Assembly: GCA_012861695.1 (NCBI GenBank)
Contig: JAAOOA010000027.1
Location: forward strand, 19,030,075 to 19,094,074
Direction of reading: 5' to 3'
DNA length: 64,000 nt
From: Trematomus loennbergii
Lineage: Eukaryota; Chordata; Actinopteri; Perciformes; Nototheniidae
The translations under genes were made by a program, and so were the position numbers. Under the pieces are notes generated by a model. It saw only the letters and a list, made by a program, of their open reading frames with translations. It ran no database searches and was not told the DNA's origin. Below, piece after piece: positions 1-17,344 of the stretch (its first letter is position 1; each line of letters starts with the position of its first letter).

Positions 1-3000
1 TACTGTATACTGAATCATTTTCAAACCTTTTTTGGCACATGTAATCACTCTAAGTCTTGGTTTTTCATGCAAGCCTCCTACTTGGGGTGAAGTGTTCAGA
101 ACATCATGCAAAACAAGTTAATCCCATTGGTATTGTGCAGTATGAATTGAGATTTAAACTTATAAGAATGTAGTAAAGATGGGAATGCGGCCGGAAATAA
201 AGAGGGAGGAAAAGGTAGCAGTGAAAGGGGGAGACACAGGGACATGGGGATTGAGTTATGAGGCTGATACAGTGGAGAGAACAAAGAGCTTGACACCAGA
301 TATAAGTCGAGCTGCGACAGATCATGTTATAAAACTCCCTTGCCTGTTAAATCTCAGAGACTGTGTGCGAAAGAAAGGAAGTGTGAACAGTGTGTGAGAG
401 TAAAAGACAACAAGAGAGAACTTTGTGGTCTGGTGTCGAGAAACATCAACAAGAACCCTCAAAAGAACCGGAAAGGGACAAAAAACAAATGGTGGAGGCT
501 TACAAGCACAAGATGGAGAGAAACGGCAGATAGCATGATGAAAGGGGGGAGGAAAGGTGAGGAGAATTCATACTTTAGGCTCATTGCAATGATTAAACTG
601 TGCCGCTGTTATTGTTTGATTCTCGATGCAGACGACAGAAAAACGGGTTGCAAGGCATACAAGTGAAGGGAAAACAGCAGAGAGTGACAGTGATGAAGTG
701 AGAGGAAATGGAGAAAGGGAAACTGAAGATAAAGACGGAGGGAGCAGGAGCAGAGGACAAGGAGAGAAGCAATCATAGAGGAAGACATTTAATTAGAGCA
801 AAGAGAAAAATAGTCTCTGGTAAACAACACGGAAAGGAGCAAGATACAGAAAAGGGAGAGAACAAATTGAGACTAACAAATTCAAGACATAAGAAGATAT
901 GGATTTCAGCGAGCCAAAAGTGCAATAGATTTGTAAAGAGATGCAAACATGAGGAAGCAATATCGATAGTCGGAGCTTGGCAATGGCATCGGAGTGAAAC
1001 TAATTGCAGGAGGTGTGTTGGTGCTTTCAGATGAACTGCCTCTGGACCAATGCTGATGTGAAAGCCACACTAAAAGCTTGGCTTCAGCAAACTAACACAC
1101 ACATACACACACACACACACAGACAAGCATATACACAAAATCTTTCGTAAAGGAGAAAAGCACATTTTTAATGGCTTTGTGTCAATGTGAAGGTGGAAGG
1201 GTCTGACATGAGACACTATCTCATTTTCTTCCATCCACACTAGCACTAGCACACATATAAGATCCCCACACACTCACACACACCTTGTGCAGTGAGCTGG
1301 AGGCTTGTAATGGGCTTTCACCAGCATGCAGCCACCTTTAACAGCATCCCCACCTACACCTTATAAATGACCGAGAGTATGCCGCTATATGATGCTGACC
1401 TTTGTGGACTCTGAGGTGTATAGTCATTTTAGCATGTTTAAATCATGGGTAAAAAGAGCAAAGCAACACATCCTAATGTACAGTCTCGCTTGTCTGTCTC
1501 ATCCTGTCTATATTGTGTGATCCTGTGCAGGCTGTCATCATCTGTTAACTGGGTTTAAGTAATTCATTCCGTCATCATTTAAATAGCCAGATGCCAGAAA
1601 ATCCCCAAAATGCTAGAAATCGGTTCATCTTTAGTTGGTACTTCAGATATATTTAGCTGACTCCGTAACTCTTTCAGATGCTGACCATATTCCATTTGTC
1701 TTCAGAGACGTAGCATATAAGATATATAAATAAAAGTGAAAAGTACTCAGCATCACAGCTACCTCTCGAAAAGGTTACCCATGCCATCTTTCTCTCCTCA
1801 ACGCCGGATTCCCTGCCTTCACTTCCTCCTGCTGTCTCCCCTGCTGTCCCCGCAGCTCGACCCCCCATGGTGGAGTGTTTTATCTCACACTGGGAGTTTT
1901 AACTAACTGCCACTTATCCCAATTAACATTCTTGAAACTATGAGCTTTGTCACCCACAATTGCAGTCCTTGGAAGATGGCAGGCATGGACTATAATGAGA
2001 CCAGTTAAACAGGCATGTAAGATGCTCCACGCATCAGTGGCCTTTCAGCACCTGTCTCCCCCAAAGGAACAACAGCAGTGCTTCATTTGGCTCCCTTATG
2101 ACAAGAGCAGAGACCACTTCTACACAGCCAATCCCGCCATTATAAGATAGTGATCAGGATTAAAAGATATACAGTAGCTTGCCGAATTGAACTACATTCA
2201 TAATTGCATAGTGATCCACGTGGCTAAATTACTTTTTTGACTTTTTTTGTGTTGTGAAAAACTACAAATATAAACCATTTTGTGTCATAAAGTAAAGGAA
2301 CTATTTTTATTATATAATTTAGCATTTGCTGCTCCATTGGAATTAGCTAATTGTTATTTTCATTGCAATGCTATTACCACCCAGAACAGTGTAAATCAAG
2401 GAGTGCAATTTGAAGGCTGTTTTAGATTTGCAAGATTGTATGCTGTAAGTCTGATGTTGCAAAACAGCTTGGTAAGACTAACAATCACTTGTCTGAATAA
2501 CAATCAAAAAGGGGTAATGTTTGGGTTGGAGAGTTTCTTTGAGTTGCTCTTTGGCTAAGTGTAGATGCAAAAATGTGTGGACAGTTTAACAAATTGGTAG
2601 CTTTCCAAAGTCTGCTGATAGCACTTTAAAAAATGACATGTACTGTACTCTTGCCAGTGCTGTACTGTATCCTTACCCTATCATACTTGCTGAAGCCACT
2701 GTATAGTGTATTCTCCCCAGGGGAATCATGAAAGTTGCATCCAACCATATATTATCTTATCCTAATTGGTAGTTTTGAAATACATGATACAGTAGCACAT
2801 GTACAATTTAATGATTAATTGTATCCCTCCCTTGGTGCGTGGATCAGTTTCTGGTCACAGAATTGATGTGACAGGAGAACAGAACGGGTCAAGTTGGCAC
2901 AAGTTATGAATATGTATGAAATAAGATGATCAAGGGACTTATTATAATACTGTCATAGCAAAGATCACATACCAAACCATTGTGGAATTTTAAAACGGAA

Positions 3001-6000
3001 CATTTCAGAAAAGATACTGTTCTTATCTTTTTTTACTGTAATATCTGCAGCAGACACAAAGACCGGAGATGTTCCCATGGCATCTTGGGAACGTTGCCTT
3101 CCTGGTGCACCATCTGTTGCTCAGTTTAAAGGGCATGTTACCTGCTGTGACACCGAAGGGATGTTGGCTGTCTGCCAGAACACCCTAATGATCCAAGCCC
3201 TAGCTAAAGTGAAAACACTCCACATAGAGCTCTTTGTGCTGTCATTGTGCCCTGTATGGCAGCGCCATCTCTTAACCTGTGAGTAGAACTAAGCTCTAAG
3301 GGTGGAAGTCTGCTGTAATAAAAGAATGTGCATCAAAGCACATTCAAACATTAGTGAAAGGCTGTCTGGAGTCAGTGGTTTACATATGCTATATTTCTTT
3401 TCCATTCCCATAAACTCAATAGATTGCTTAATCTTTTGACTCTACAGCCCATAATGTTTGATGTCTGGTTTTTATTACTGCGCATCTGTCAAGAAACAGA
3501 TAGTGCTAGACACACAGTAAGATTAAGAAGGGAAATAATCTGAGCATTTTACCATGGAAGATGACACTCCTGTACCCCATATCTCACTTAAGCATATCAG
3601 TAGTGTAGACCACCATAGAGATAGGATTTAGAAAGTTTAAGAGTCAGAAATCTACATTTCACAAATAGTGTGGTGTTTGAAGAACAAGCATTATAGATTG
3701 CAAGATCTGACAATCAGGTTGCCTAAATGACTTTAATTTAAGTTTTCAAATCTTTCATTTAAACATTGTCCTTAGATGCTGTGAAATTAAATAGATGCTA
3801 CACCTCTTGTGAAAATAAATGACTGAATGATTTAATTAAAAGAAGAAATAGGTCCAACTATCGCCACAATCTTGCAGCCATTAGAGGACGTGCACCGGTC
3901 TCAACACTTATCTCAATTGGCTGCCCTTCACTATGAATGCATACATCTAAGTATTTGGTACTACTACTGTGCCACTGTTGTTCCTGCAGATGTACCCCTT
4001 GGTTGTTTCTAAAATATAACTCCCTGCAGGAAACACCAACTCAGAGGCCATTACAGTACATTGCACAGTAGGCCTATATGAGGCAGCAGAGGGTTTAAAG
4101 AATAATCATGTTTGTTTGTGGTTATTATTGTAATGTCTCAAATGTAATATGGTAACATTATTGGAAACAAGTAAACCGCAATTTTAGGATTGCAACTCAA
4201 ACCTCTCGCAAAATATCTAAAATGGAAGCAATAAACTGATAAGAGGATGCCAAAATATGAACGGTTTAATGGGTATTTCTATGCCTGTTATTGTCACATC
4301 CCTTACAAATTATACCTTGTTGTTATCATAAAAAGACATCTAATACCCATTCTGAATGTGCACATTCACATGCACACACAGACACAATGGGAGTTCAACT
4401 AGAAGGGATCACTATGTTTATGAGGTTCAGTGTGAGAAGATGTTTTAATAAAATCACTGCATCTCAGCTGGACACATTCACAAACACACATAACTACACA
4501 CACAAACACACACTCGCATCGAGTACAGTCCACATTACAAGCTGCACAGAGAAACTGAGACAGGTATCAAGTCTGTACGTGTGGCAATACACCAAAAAAA
4601 CATAGCAATAATGTGTAATACTCTTGTCAAAAACACACAAAGACGTGGATACACTGACAAACACATTTACAGCCAACCACAGAACCTCTTCTTCTTTGTA
4701 AGAACTCACATGGATTCCTCTTGTCCTATCACCATCCTCACATATTCCAAGTTCTGGGTTAAGAGCTGCAAATACTTGACCTGCGACTTCATTCTGGAGA
4801 TGTATCATCATTTCACCCTCACTGACTCACCCCAATCTTGTTCCTCTCACTCCTCTGGTCTTACAGTGAAACATTTCTCCAGTATTTTACATTCACAGTC
4901 CATTCCCTCTCGCTTCCACTCCATCCTTCCTCGTCTTCCTCTCTTAACCTTTCCCCCAACATTAATTGATGGCCTCACCTTTCTGTCATTCTCTCACTTT
5001 ATCTCCCTCCCTTATTTCTTACTGTTGGTGCTCCCCTCTGAACCGGGACCCATTAGTCTCCCACAGGAAGGCAAACTCTTCAATCTGATGCAAGCAGCCT
5101 GACATTGGGCTTCTCCTCAATAATGGCACTACTAAATGTATATAAAAAATGTATCGCAAAGTCTGACATCTCAGTTAAATGTGGAGAAGGAAATTCCTTT
5201 TACTAAACATATGAACCTATCATTTCTACCTGCTTTGTACTCATTTGAAAAAATCTAATAATGACTGTTAAAAAGCTTCTTGTGGGAAATACAGTAATAC
5301 CAATCATTTAAATCCTAGGAAAACCACAGCAAGAGACCAAACTATTAGGAGGCACATGGAGGAAGCATAAGAAAAACAAGACTGCGGGTAAGTCAATCAA
5401 AGTTACAGCAAGAAGAGTTTAAAACATTGGGTGTAAGAAGATTTAAGATAAAGGGCTCAAGAGTCTCGCTCATCTTTGGACTTATCTTCTTAAAAGGGGC
5501 TTAACTTATGGTCATATGTTTGCTCAGAAGTCATTACAATCTAGAAATGCTTTGACTTAATGATAGGGGTGGGACTGTATAGTTAAAAAAAAAGCACAAA
5601 CTGTGACAGATGAGGAATATTAATTTCATTCATTTAATTGTCAGTAATATAGAATTACTGACACCACAAAGTATAGGACAGTAGTCCTGAGTTTGGTCAT
5701 AAAGCATGCTGACCATGTATAGCCATTCCTGACTGATAATAGAGAAGTAGAGCACTGTGTAACAGAAGAGGAACCACAAATAAGGAGAAATGGGGACACA
5801 AATAATTCAACCTGGTTTTTTTTTAAATGAAAGTGTTTTTGTTTTCCTTGGAGGTATTTATTTTTCAAATTAAGAAAATAACACAAATTAAAGATTATCT
5901 CATGAGAACACACAGTAAAAAATTATCATTCAAACGGGACTTTTTGGTGGACGCCTATCCATACATACTAAAGGACAAAGACAACACACATGATTGAACA

Positions 6001-6034
6001 ATCTTGACCATAGCAACTTCTCTTTCTCTTTTAC
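1..6034. other. Non-coding stretch, no supported gene
   Basis: I see no ORF with recognisable protein features. The open frames here are short, low in complexity or antisense to one another. A purine-rich block with scattered GAGA-type sequence runs from about 180 to 1000, a (CA)n tract of about 12 repeats lies near 1097-1121, and the rest is AT-rich unique-looking sequence. Confidence 0.6.
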
Positions 6035-6529
6035 TTAAAGGGGACCTATCATGCAAAATGCACTTTTTACGTCTTTTATACATGAATATGTGTCCCCGGT
6101 GTTCCAGGGAACTCACCAAGTGTCAGAAAACACAACCCTCTCTATTTTCCTCCATACCCAAATCTCTAAAAAAGGGGCTGCAATGGATCTGATAAAAACT
6201 GATCCAGATTTGAACACTGTCCTGACGTCAGGACGGTGGCGCTACGGCTATTGGGCCAACTCCACCAATCAGGAGGAGACAGCCACGGCCATTGCCGTTC
6301 GAAAGCGCTGGAGACGCTGTAGTACATATGCCAGGCCAGTAGGTGGTGCTGTTCTCACAGAATCAGCCCTTGCAAAAACAGAGCTAGAAATTGTCAAATT
6401 GAGCAAAATGAGGCATGGCTAAAATGCATGATCTGTTTGGTAATTTGAAAAAAAAAAGTATAAATATGCCTTATATAGGTATGGTCCTACACTATATTAT
6501 TCAAATATAGCATGATAGGTCCACTTTAA
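6035..6529. mobile_element. TTAA-bordered inverted-repeat element (family A, copy 1)
   Basis: The ends form a 20-bp terminal inverted repeat with one mismatch: ttaaaggggacctatcatgc at 6035-6054 and its near-complement at 6510-6529. TTAA lies at both extremities, as expected for elements that insert at TTAA. The interior has no transposase, so this is a non-autonomous (MITE-like) element. Related copies lie at about 50,079 and 59,246. The superfamily (for example piggyBac or Kolobok) is not decided by the sequence alone. Confidence 0.8.
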
Positions 6530-9239
6530 GTTTGGAACTATCTCAAATGTAGCCAGTATAGTGACTTTGAGGAAACAGTTTTTCCTCTCTCGAAAGTGTG
6601 CCAGTCACAGAATGAGGGAGGAGGAAACATGTGTGAGGGAGAGAAGTAGCTGTCCTGTACCCAAGTCTGCACATCTAAGAGTTGTTAAGATGAATTATAG
6701 ATTGAAAGTGGATAGGAAGCAGGTTCAAGACCTGTATCGGCCTTACGTCAATAAGGTGATGAGGTCAGATGGTGAGATGTGAGGAGAGGCTGGGGGAGGA
6801 GGAAGACAAGAAGCATTGAAAGTAGCGCAGGATGAAAGAACTAGAACAAAGAACCAAGGAGAAAAAAGGGGGACAAGGTTTAAGAAAAATAAGAGAGAAA
6901 GTGTGAAAGTAGGAAAGTGATAGAAAGTGAGAAAAAAGGAGAAGAGACAGGGAAATCATGAGATGACAAAAGAAAATGGCGAGGAAAGTAAACAGCTGTT
7001 TGACACTGGGAGAAATAACAAAGACCAAGCCTCATTATAACTCCTGCTCTCCTCTGGGCTGCTTTAGACATTTTAGAAGCCGTCATTATCAGTTTTACCT
7101 GCTTTTCAATTCCTCGCTCAACCTATCTCTCCCACCTCTCTGACAGCTTGGCAAGGGTAAGAATGCTCCCGTAATTATGTCTGGTTTTTTTTCTGTCTCT
7201 CTTGTTTTCTAACTGACATCTTCCAGCTAGCCACAGGAGGGGATCCAATTAAAAAAAATGGAGAATCAATGTGTGGCTTTTCTCAGAGCGGTAACAATGT
7301 CCAGCACCCACTCTTGGTGGGATGATACACGTTGATGGATTGAAGTAAACATGAGGTGGCTAGCTAGCAGCTTTCTGTCGATCTGTCCGGCGCTCTGTCT
7401 GTCTAACTTTTCCTGTGCAGTCTTTCTCTGCCTCCGTCCGTGGGCGACAGTATTTCTTCCCCGTGATGATACGTGCATGTAAGCATCCCGGATTATGGCT
7501 TCTGTTCATACAGAAAGAGAAGCTGGTTGGAAGAATAATTGTGGCTTTGGTTGTGAGAACAATGGTTTCATACACTGCTGACTAACGCTAATGATCACTG
7601 CAACTTTTGTATGTTTTTGGAAGCCAAGTGTGCAATTTTACTGTGTGTATTTTAGCAAAGGTGCAATACAACGACAATAGCCATATAGGCTGTAATTAAT
7701 ATAGCTGCATTGTGGTGCTTTCCAATAAAAAGGTGCTAAGGTTTCTCATCTTTATAAAAAATAATAACTGTCTGTTGTTGAGAGTCGTACATCACAATGT
7801 GTTGCTTGTTTTAATTGTATTCATGCCTGCAGAGGTTGTATTTTTTATTTAGGTGCTACAAAGACAACTAACATCCCCCATTTGAATACACAGTATTAAA
7901 ATGTGTTTGCAATTCAACCAAGGATGTAGTGTAATCTGCCATGACACAAACTGAATAATGAGACAGAAATAAACATTCACAAGGAAGACGAGTCATTTTT
8001 CCTGAGGCGCAAGGCAAGTTCAGAAGGTTAATAAGCCCATCAGTCAGTCAGCCAATGCTTTATTTCCACATAATAATAGAAGCTTATTCAAACAGCAGCT
8101 CAGAATGATTCCAACCATGCATTTTCTGAAGTAGTGTAGTCAGGGTAAAGCTAATGATGTATTAAATAAATTGTCTCTCTATCTTTGGATTGTTCTTTGA
8201 AGTAACCTTTAGGGGCTTTACAACTATTGACCAACCCGTACCGAGTACAGTATTTGCTGCAAACAGGTCGCTCTCATTCTAGGCTACCTAGATAATATAA
8301 CCCTGACATGCTTACCAAGTTTAAAATAACACCGGGCTAGGTCTCAGACGACACACTGTTCCTCATTTAGTGCTCCAGTTTCACTTTCTTGGCAATGTAT
8401 GTCTGTGTGCTGCGTTAGGCGCGCGAACGTCTTGCACACACACAAATTACAGCCCAGTGATAACTTTCCTAAACCAAAATGTAAACTTTGAAAAGCACAT
8501 TTGCTTATTTGAGTAGAAGGCTGCGGCAGAGGGTGACATGACAAACAGCACAGCGCATAAAGTTGGATGAAATGCGACATCGCTTGGGAGCAGAACTCAA
8601 ACTCAGTAAGAGGCGCCTTCTTCACAGAGTTTAGCACAATCTTGTCAGCATCTCTGGATCTGGTGTGTGTACACAGAGCTGAGTCGCCTGTTTGTTTACT
8701 GAGCACATCAGCACAGCAGCCCTTCATCTTCTTTTATTTAACATTCTGCGAGTATCAACTGTATTCCTTAACAGAATTAATACGGACAAATATTCGTTAG
8801 TTCAAAACGTGTTTTCTGTGCTCAAACAGGCTACAGTTTCATCTCGTGGCAGGTTGTAGACTAAGTTCATATGTATAGATCAAACTGGAATAGGAATAAA
8901 TGAATAAGGAACACGGTGTATCTGAAGTGAAGTCTGACTCACTGCCAGTCATGTCATAAACAGAGGGAATTACTTTTTCTGTTCAAACAGATAATCAAAG
9001 CACCCTCAGAAAAAAACATTCATACATCAAATTGTCGCTACTGTAGCACCACTTCACAGCAGCTGAACTCCCGTACACAGACAACCATAGCACAACTATT
9101 GTCAAACAGAGAAGATCAAGTGAAAACTGTCATGATATTTTTGATTAGGAAAAGTTTAGCATAATAAAGTTGTTTCTGCATAGACCTAAGTGAGTTAACC
9201 TTGTGTAACACACATATCAGAACCAAAGTGTTGTTTAAT
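6530..9239. other. Non-coding stretch, no supported gene
   Basis: The sequence is AT-rich with a purine-rich block at 6780-6960. No exon-like ORF with homology is visible and no clear repeat structure beyond short homopolymers. Confidence 0.55.
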
Positions 9240-9655
9240 ACCTTGACCTGGTTTAGGGAGGGAGGACAAACCCCATCAGTTTACAGGGGCCCTTGTTTAT
9301 ATTTAGGTTTGACTGCTAAAGTGCCTCCATTGGGCTCCTTTGTTTACTTGCGTGACATTGTGACATCACTATGTAACACTTGTGCTTCTATTGTACTTCA
9401 TAGGTTAGGGCGGACTTCTCAAATTGGTTGACCAAGTCCAACAAAGCTGTCCAGCTAACCAATCAGAGCAGACTGGGCTCTGTTTCAGACAGAGGGTGAA
9501 AAGAGGTGCTGCGCAGCACAGGCAGTATGAGAAGAAAAAGGGACCTTATGAACATTAAAGCACGTAAATGTCACAGCAGCAGTCACAGCAGAGGCACTAA
9601 ATACAATAAGAACTTATAAGCAACACATAAGCATAATAGGGCTCCTTTAGTTTGA
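9240..9655. mobile_element. Inverted-repeat element family B, copy 1 (left end degraded)
   Basis: The right two thirds (about 9330-9655) align by eye with copies at 40.9 and 58.6 kb. They share an ordered set of blocks: a track around ccaatcagagcagactgggctc, then cagacagagggtgaaaagag, then a right end reading gcataatagggctccttta. There is no ORF of transposase type. The left boundary is approximate because the left terminal repeat is not recognisable. Confidence 0.6.
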
Positions 9656-13277
<3,622 letters not shown>

Positions 13278-13940
13278 AAATGCCTTTTCTTTTATCACTT
13301 TCAGACTGCTCTATGCTCACACATACATAGAAACAGACACACAGCTTAGTTGTCATCAGACACAAACATACTCAAAGTCTCAGTTCTAGGCTGCCACCCA
13401 ATCAATAATCCCATTATAGCTGAAAAGGCTCTTGTATTTGTTCTGATTGAGTTTGTGGTGAGGAGGAGGCATGGTTCATAATTAAAGCAGGATTTGCTGG
13501 ATTGATGGTTAAATGGGGTGGATCGAAATGTAAGCAGACACTTGGGCTATGCCACATATAGAAACATTATGATAAAGTGTTCTTTCCGAAAAGCCTCTCT
13601 TCTCTCTCTCTCTCTCTACACCCCTCGTGTAGCCCATCCCGCCTCTCTTTAACTTTAAAGTGTAGTGAAGATGTGTGGGCATGTGATTTCAAGGCCAATT
13701 TAGATACAAATTAGCTGGAGCAGTAGTCACAACCTAAACTGAAATGTTCCACACCGTATATAGACTGTAGAAGCCATGACAAAGACACACAAGCATGTAG
13801 ACACAAAACCTCCAGGATGTCCATGTATTAAACATAAAACACTAGGGCTGTGAACTTTTATAAGTTAACCCACGCAACTTATCTGGAAAGATGAATATGT
13901 AAAAAAAAAAGACTAATTGATCACATTACCAAGACCCACA
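13278..13940. other. Non-coding stretch, no supported gene
   Basis: Only AT-rich unique-looking sequence and a short TC tract near 13,600 are visible. Confidence 0.5.
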
Positions 13941-14135
13941 TTTCCATTACATTACATGTCCCTGGTAGACGCTTTTATCCAAAGCAACTTACATTCAATA
14001 CTGTCGGAAAGTCCCCACAGGAGACATTTGGGGTGAAGTGTCTTGCCCAGGGACATGATGACTGCAGTGGGGATGGAACCAGTGCTCCCCTGATCTGAAG
14101 ATCAACGCACTATCCCACTGAGCCACAGCCTCCCT
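13941..14135 (-). mobile_element. tRNA-derived SINE, copy 1
   Basis: Read on the minus strand, the element begins with a tRNA-like head: box A resembles tggctcagtgggatagtg, followed about 40 bases later by box B resembling ggttccatccc. Its tail on the minus strand contains ctttggataaaagcgtctac, a 3' tail widespread in teleost interspersed repeats, and ends in a short taatgtaatgg repeat. RNA polymerase III would have transcribed the source copy. A second, more diverged copy lies at 28.7 kb in the same orientation. The named subfamily is not assigned. Confidence 0.75.
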
Positions 14136-17100
14136 CCCACACTTCCCTATCGTAATTCCAGGTTGGCTGTTACCATGAATTGCATGGCAGTGAAAATGCA
14201 AATAAAGTGCAGAAGCGGGCACAAGCTACACGTATTGCACTGACTGGAGACCACTGGACATCAGTTAGAAGGGATCAATAGCACACCTACTCGATGACAT
14301 TAATGATAGCTGCATTGCTAGTGAAAACGTAGGAACAGCATTTTGACGAACCATGCATCCATTTCTTAAAGTTGCTGAGATTGTAAGTGATTGACAGCAC
14401 TCATAGCCTCTCATGGATTTGATTATATCTTTGAGGAAGCATTCTCATATCGTCGGAATGGTTTGAACCTGGGATGCAGCTTTAATGGTTGACTGAATAG
14501 TAAGCCGTGGTTGTACTGGACAGCTTGTACGTACAGTGTGAGGACTGTGTGCTACACTGCGTCCCAGGGCAACCGCTCCCTCAGGCTGTTTCTGTAACAG
14601 TCTGGGCTTCATTAGGATTCACACCGCTGGCAATACTGTATAACTAACATGTGCACTGCTGGTTTCAGGGTCTTGCGTGGCCCCACGGGTTCAGCGATAC
14701 AGAACATTAAACATGGATGCACAATTCAGAATGCCACAGTATGTTATGTGTCAAAATGTAGATAAGCTTCACACACTGCAGATAAGATTGAACTATTTTG
14801 AAAATGTATGTACCCACCTTCGAAAAGCAGGTACATCATTAATAAAAAAGCTATGGTGCAGAAACCATATTACACATGCTAATGAAAGGCAGCCGCAGCA
14901 GCTCATCCAACCAGACTGGAAGGATTTATAGGCAACTGAAATGTTAACAATGTTGTTAATGGCTCTGAGATCTTACAGGGACAGCCCTAATGTCTTCCTC
15001 AATCTCATCAAGTAAGTCAATAATTGCGTACCTTAATAGCCTACAACGGTTAACCAACAGACTAGAGAAACTATTAACTGAAATGATGTTAATGTATACA
15101 TATTCTCTCCTTGGCATGCCTGGAATGATATCAGTGCCCTTGGCCCACTGTAATTATCCCTGTATTATTAGTGTTACACTACATGCATCATGTCTCTTTA
15201 ACAGCCCCTGTATCAACTGCAAGGCCAGCGTTCCTTGGAGATTCCATTGATAATCAAGCCTTGATTTGTATTAATAAGGCTCACACTTTAAGTTGGGTTG
15301 TTAGAATTTTAAAGAGATCGATTTCACCTTGAAATGCTAATTAATTAGTTCATTAAATTGACAGGAGAGGATGTACTCTGTCGCTTTCATGGTGTCATAG
15401 ATGTCAATCAGAGGCTGTTTTATGCTTCGCTCTACCGTTCACAAAGCATCAAAACGTTTTAGGTTGTCAAAAAGTCCTGTAAGAGGCCCCTATAGAGGTC
15501 ATTCTGCTGATTCAAAGTGACTTACTAAATGACAGTGCTATCCTTTAGGAGGTTTTTAGATTGAAAATCCTAGAAAAAAAGATAGAAAGATATAGGGTAT
15601 GTGTTCATGTAGGCGATTATATCACTGTTGGATGTAACTGATGAACCATGCACATTCTCACAGGGTTACTTAGCAGGTCACAGCTGAGATACAGTAACAG
15701 TCACGTGGCATCACACATGAGCTATCACATTTTATCAGAAGCTAACACCCAATGTCTTAATCTACTGTATGTGTACACAGGGAAATATTAGCCCTTCCAA
15801 TTGAAATGCTTATTTTATTTATGTCTTATTTGATGTGACCCCATGCTATCTTTTTTAAAACAGACAATCAACTTTAAATGGCTGTTTCCATGAGTGTATG
15901 TGAAGAAAATGTATACATCTGATTGTCTTATTAGCAAATTAGAATATTCATGAATCACATTTAAGAAAGAAAAAAAACTAACTGTCTTCATGTCCTACAT
16001 AAAATGCTATATGCACACACTAAATAGCACAAATGTAAAACCTTTGTCCTTATATACATTTGAAATTGTATTTTGCTTCGATGTGGTTCTTTACCATTTA
16101 ACCAGCAATGTAGCTAAATATCTATCCGTCTATCTATCCATCTATAAATGTCATAATAGCAAAATGCCAAATGAATGTACTGCACAGACATAATGAATAT
16201 GTTCCTATATAACAATAATGACTAATGAGCACCACAAAAGGAACATAAAGGTGGCGGCGCTCTGCATTGCATTTGTCTTTGAAGAGCAAGATTGCCCCTT
16301 AGAGCTAGCACAGAAGGCAGGAGGAGAACGGAGACTAAATAATTACAACAATTACTCCTTTTACTTTATCTCTGCCTGACACACACGGCACACACACACA
16401 TGCACACACAGAACAATTATAATAGCAGTGGTAAGTGAAGTACTGTCAGCGCTAATGACAGTGTTACCAGTAAAATAAGTGCAGTAAAGGCAGGGGAGAT
16501 GGCATAATATATACCTGTTAAAACACTAACTTATGCTTTCACCCCAGCGCTGAAATGTATGTCAGGAGCTTCATAAACACTTAAATATAATGTGCCTGAG
16601 TATGACACACATGCAAGTATATATACAAAGGCAAGAAGATGATGTCAAACTGAGTTTTTGTGTCGTTGCATAAACATAAGATTACATTAAATGTGCTTTG
16701 TGTGTGTGACATTGCAGGTAGAAAAAAGGTCAGACATGCTGAGTGTGTTCATGGAAAACACTCACGCACGCAGGTGGTGAATGATCATACAAATGGGTAC
16801 ACGTTCATAAATAAGGACCCTCTTGATACACAATAAGAAATAAAAGAGAATATCCAACCTGTTTCTACTCTTTGTTGACTCCTCTCACTTTTCAGCGGCC
16901 TTTATCGTGACACAAAGATCTGCTCGTCCGGGCATGTGTCCTTTATGAACGGTTTCTGGGGGGGGGGGGGGGGGTTGGCAGGTGGTTCGAGGTTGTACAG
17001 CAAAATGAGTTGGTACTTTCTGCTTGTGGTAAAGGTCCTCTGCGCTTCTGCCAGGATTACAGGAAAGGAAACTGGGCTGAAATGAAGAAATATACAAATA

Positions 17101-17344
17101 AAAAGACAGGATTAATTGAATTGAATTGAATGGGCAATTGGCAAAAAAAGAAAAAAGTCTACTCATTTCCAAACAACCTTTTATCGTTGTATCATAACAA
17201 GCTAATAATGTACAGTCACTTTATTGCATTAAAAAATAATCTGTTCAATCACAACCATTTATGTATTAAACCAGTAAATTAGTCGCTGGCAGTTCAGCTA
17301 ATAATACCATTTAAAAGGTCGCTGAAATGTCTATGCAACATTTA
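14136..17344. other. Non-coding stretch, no supported gene
   Basis: AT-rich sequence without recognisable exons. A small (ATCT)n-like patch lies at about 16,118-16,145 and a G run at 16,961-16,974. The block 15,240-15,370 is rich in homeodomain-type TAATTA/ATTA cores and could be a regulatory element, but this is only a composition argument. Confidence 0.5.

Noticed and set aside
708..1034. 108-codon basic open frame
   Set aside because: Purine-rich sequence gives Lys/Glu/Arg-rich translation; no recognisable domain and no splice or promoter context.
4581..5102. 173-codon plus-strand open frame
   Set aside because: Pyrimidine-rich Ser/Pro/Leu sequence without domain or splice context; its length is compatible with chance in low-stop composition.
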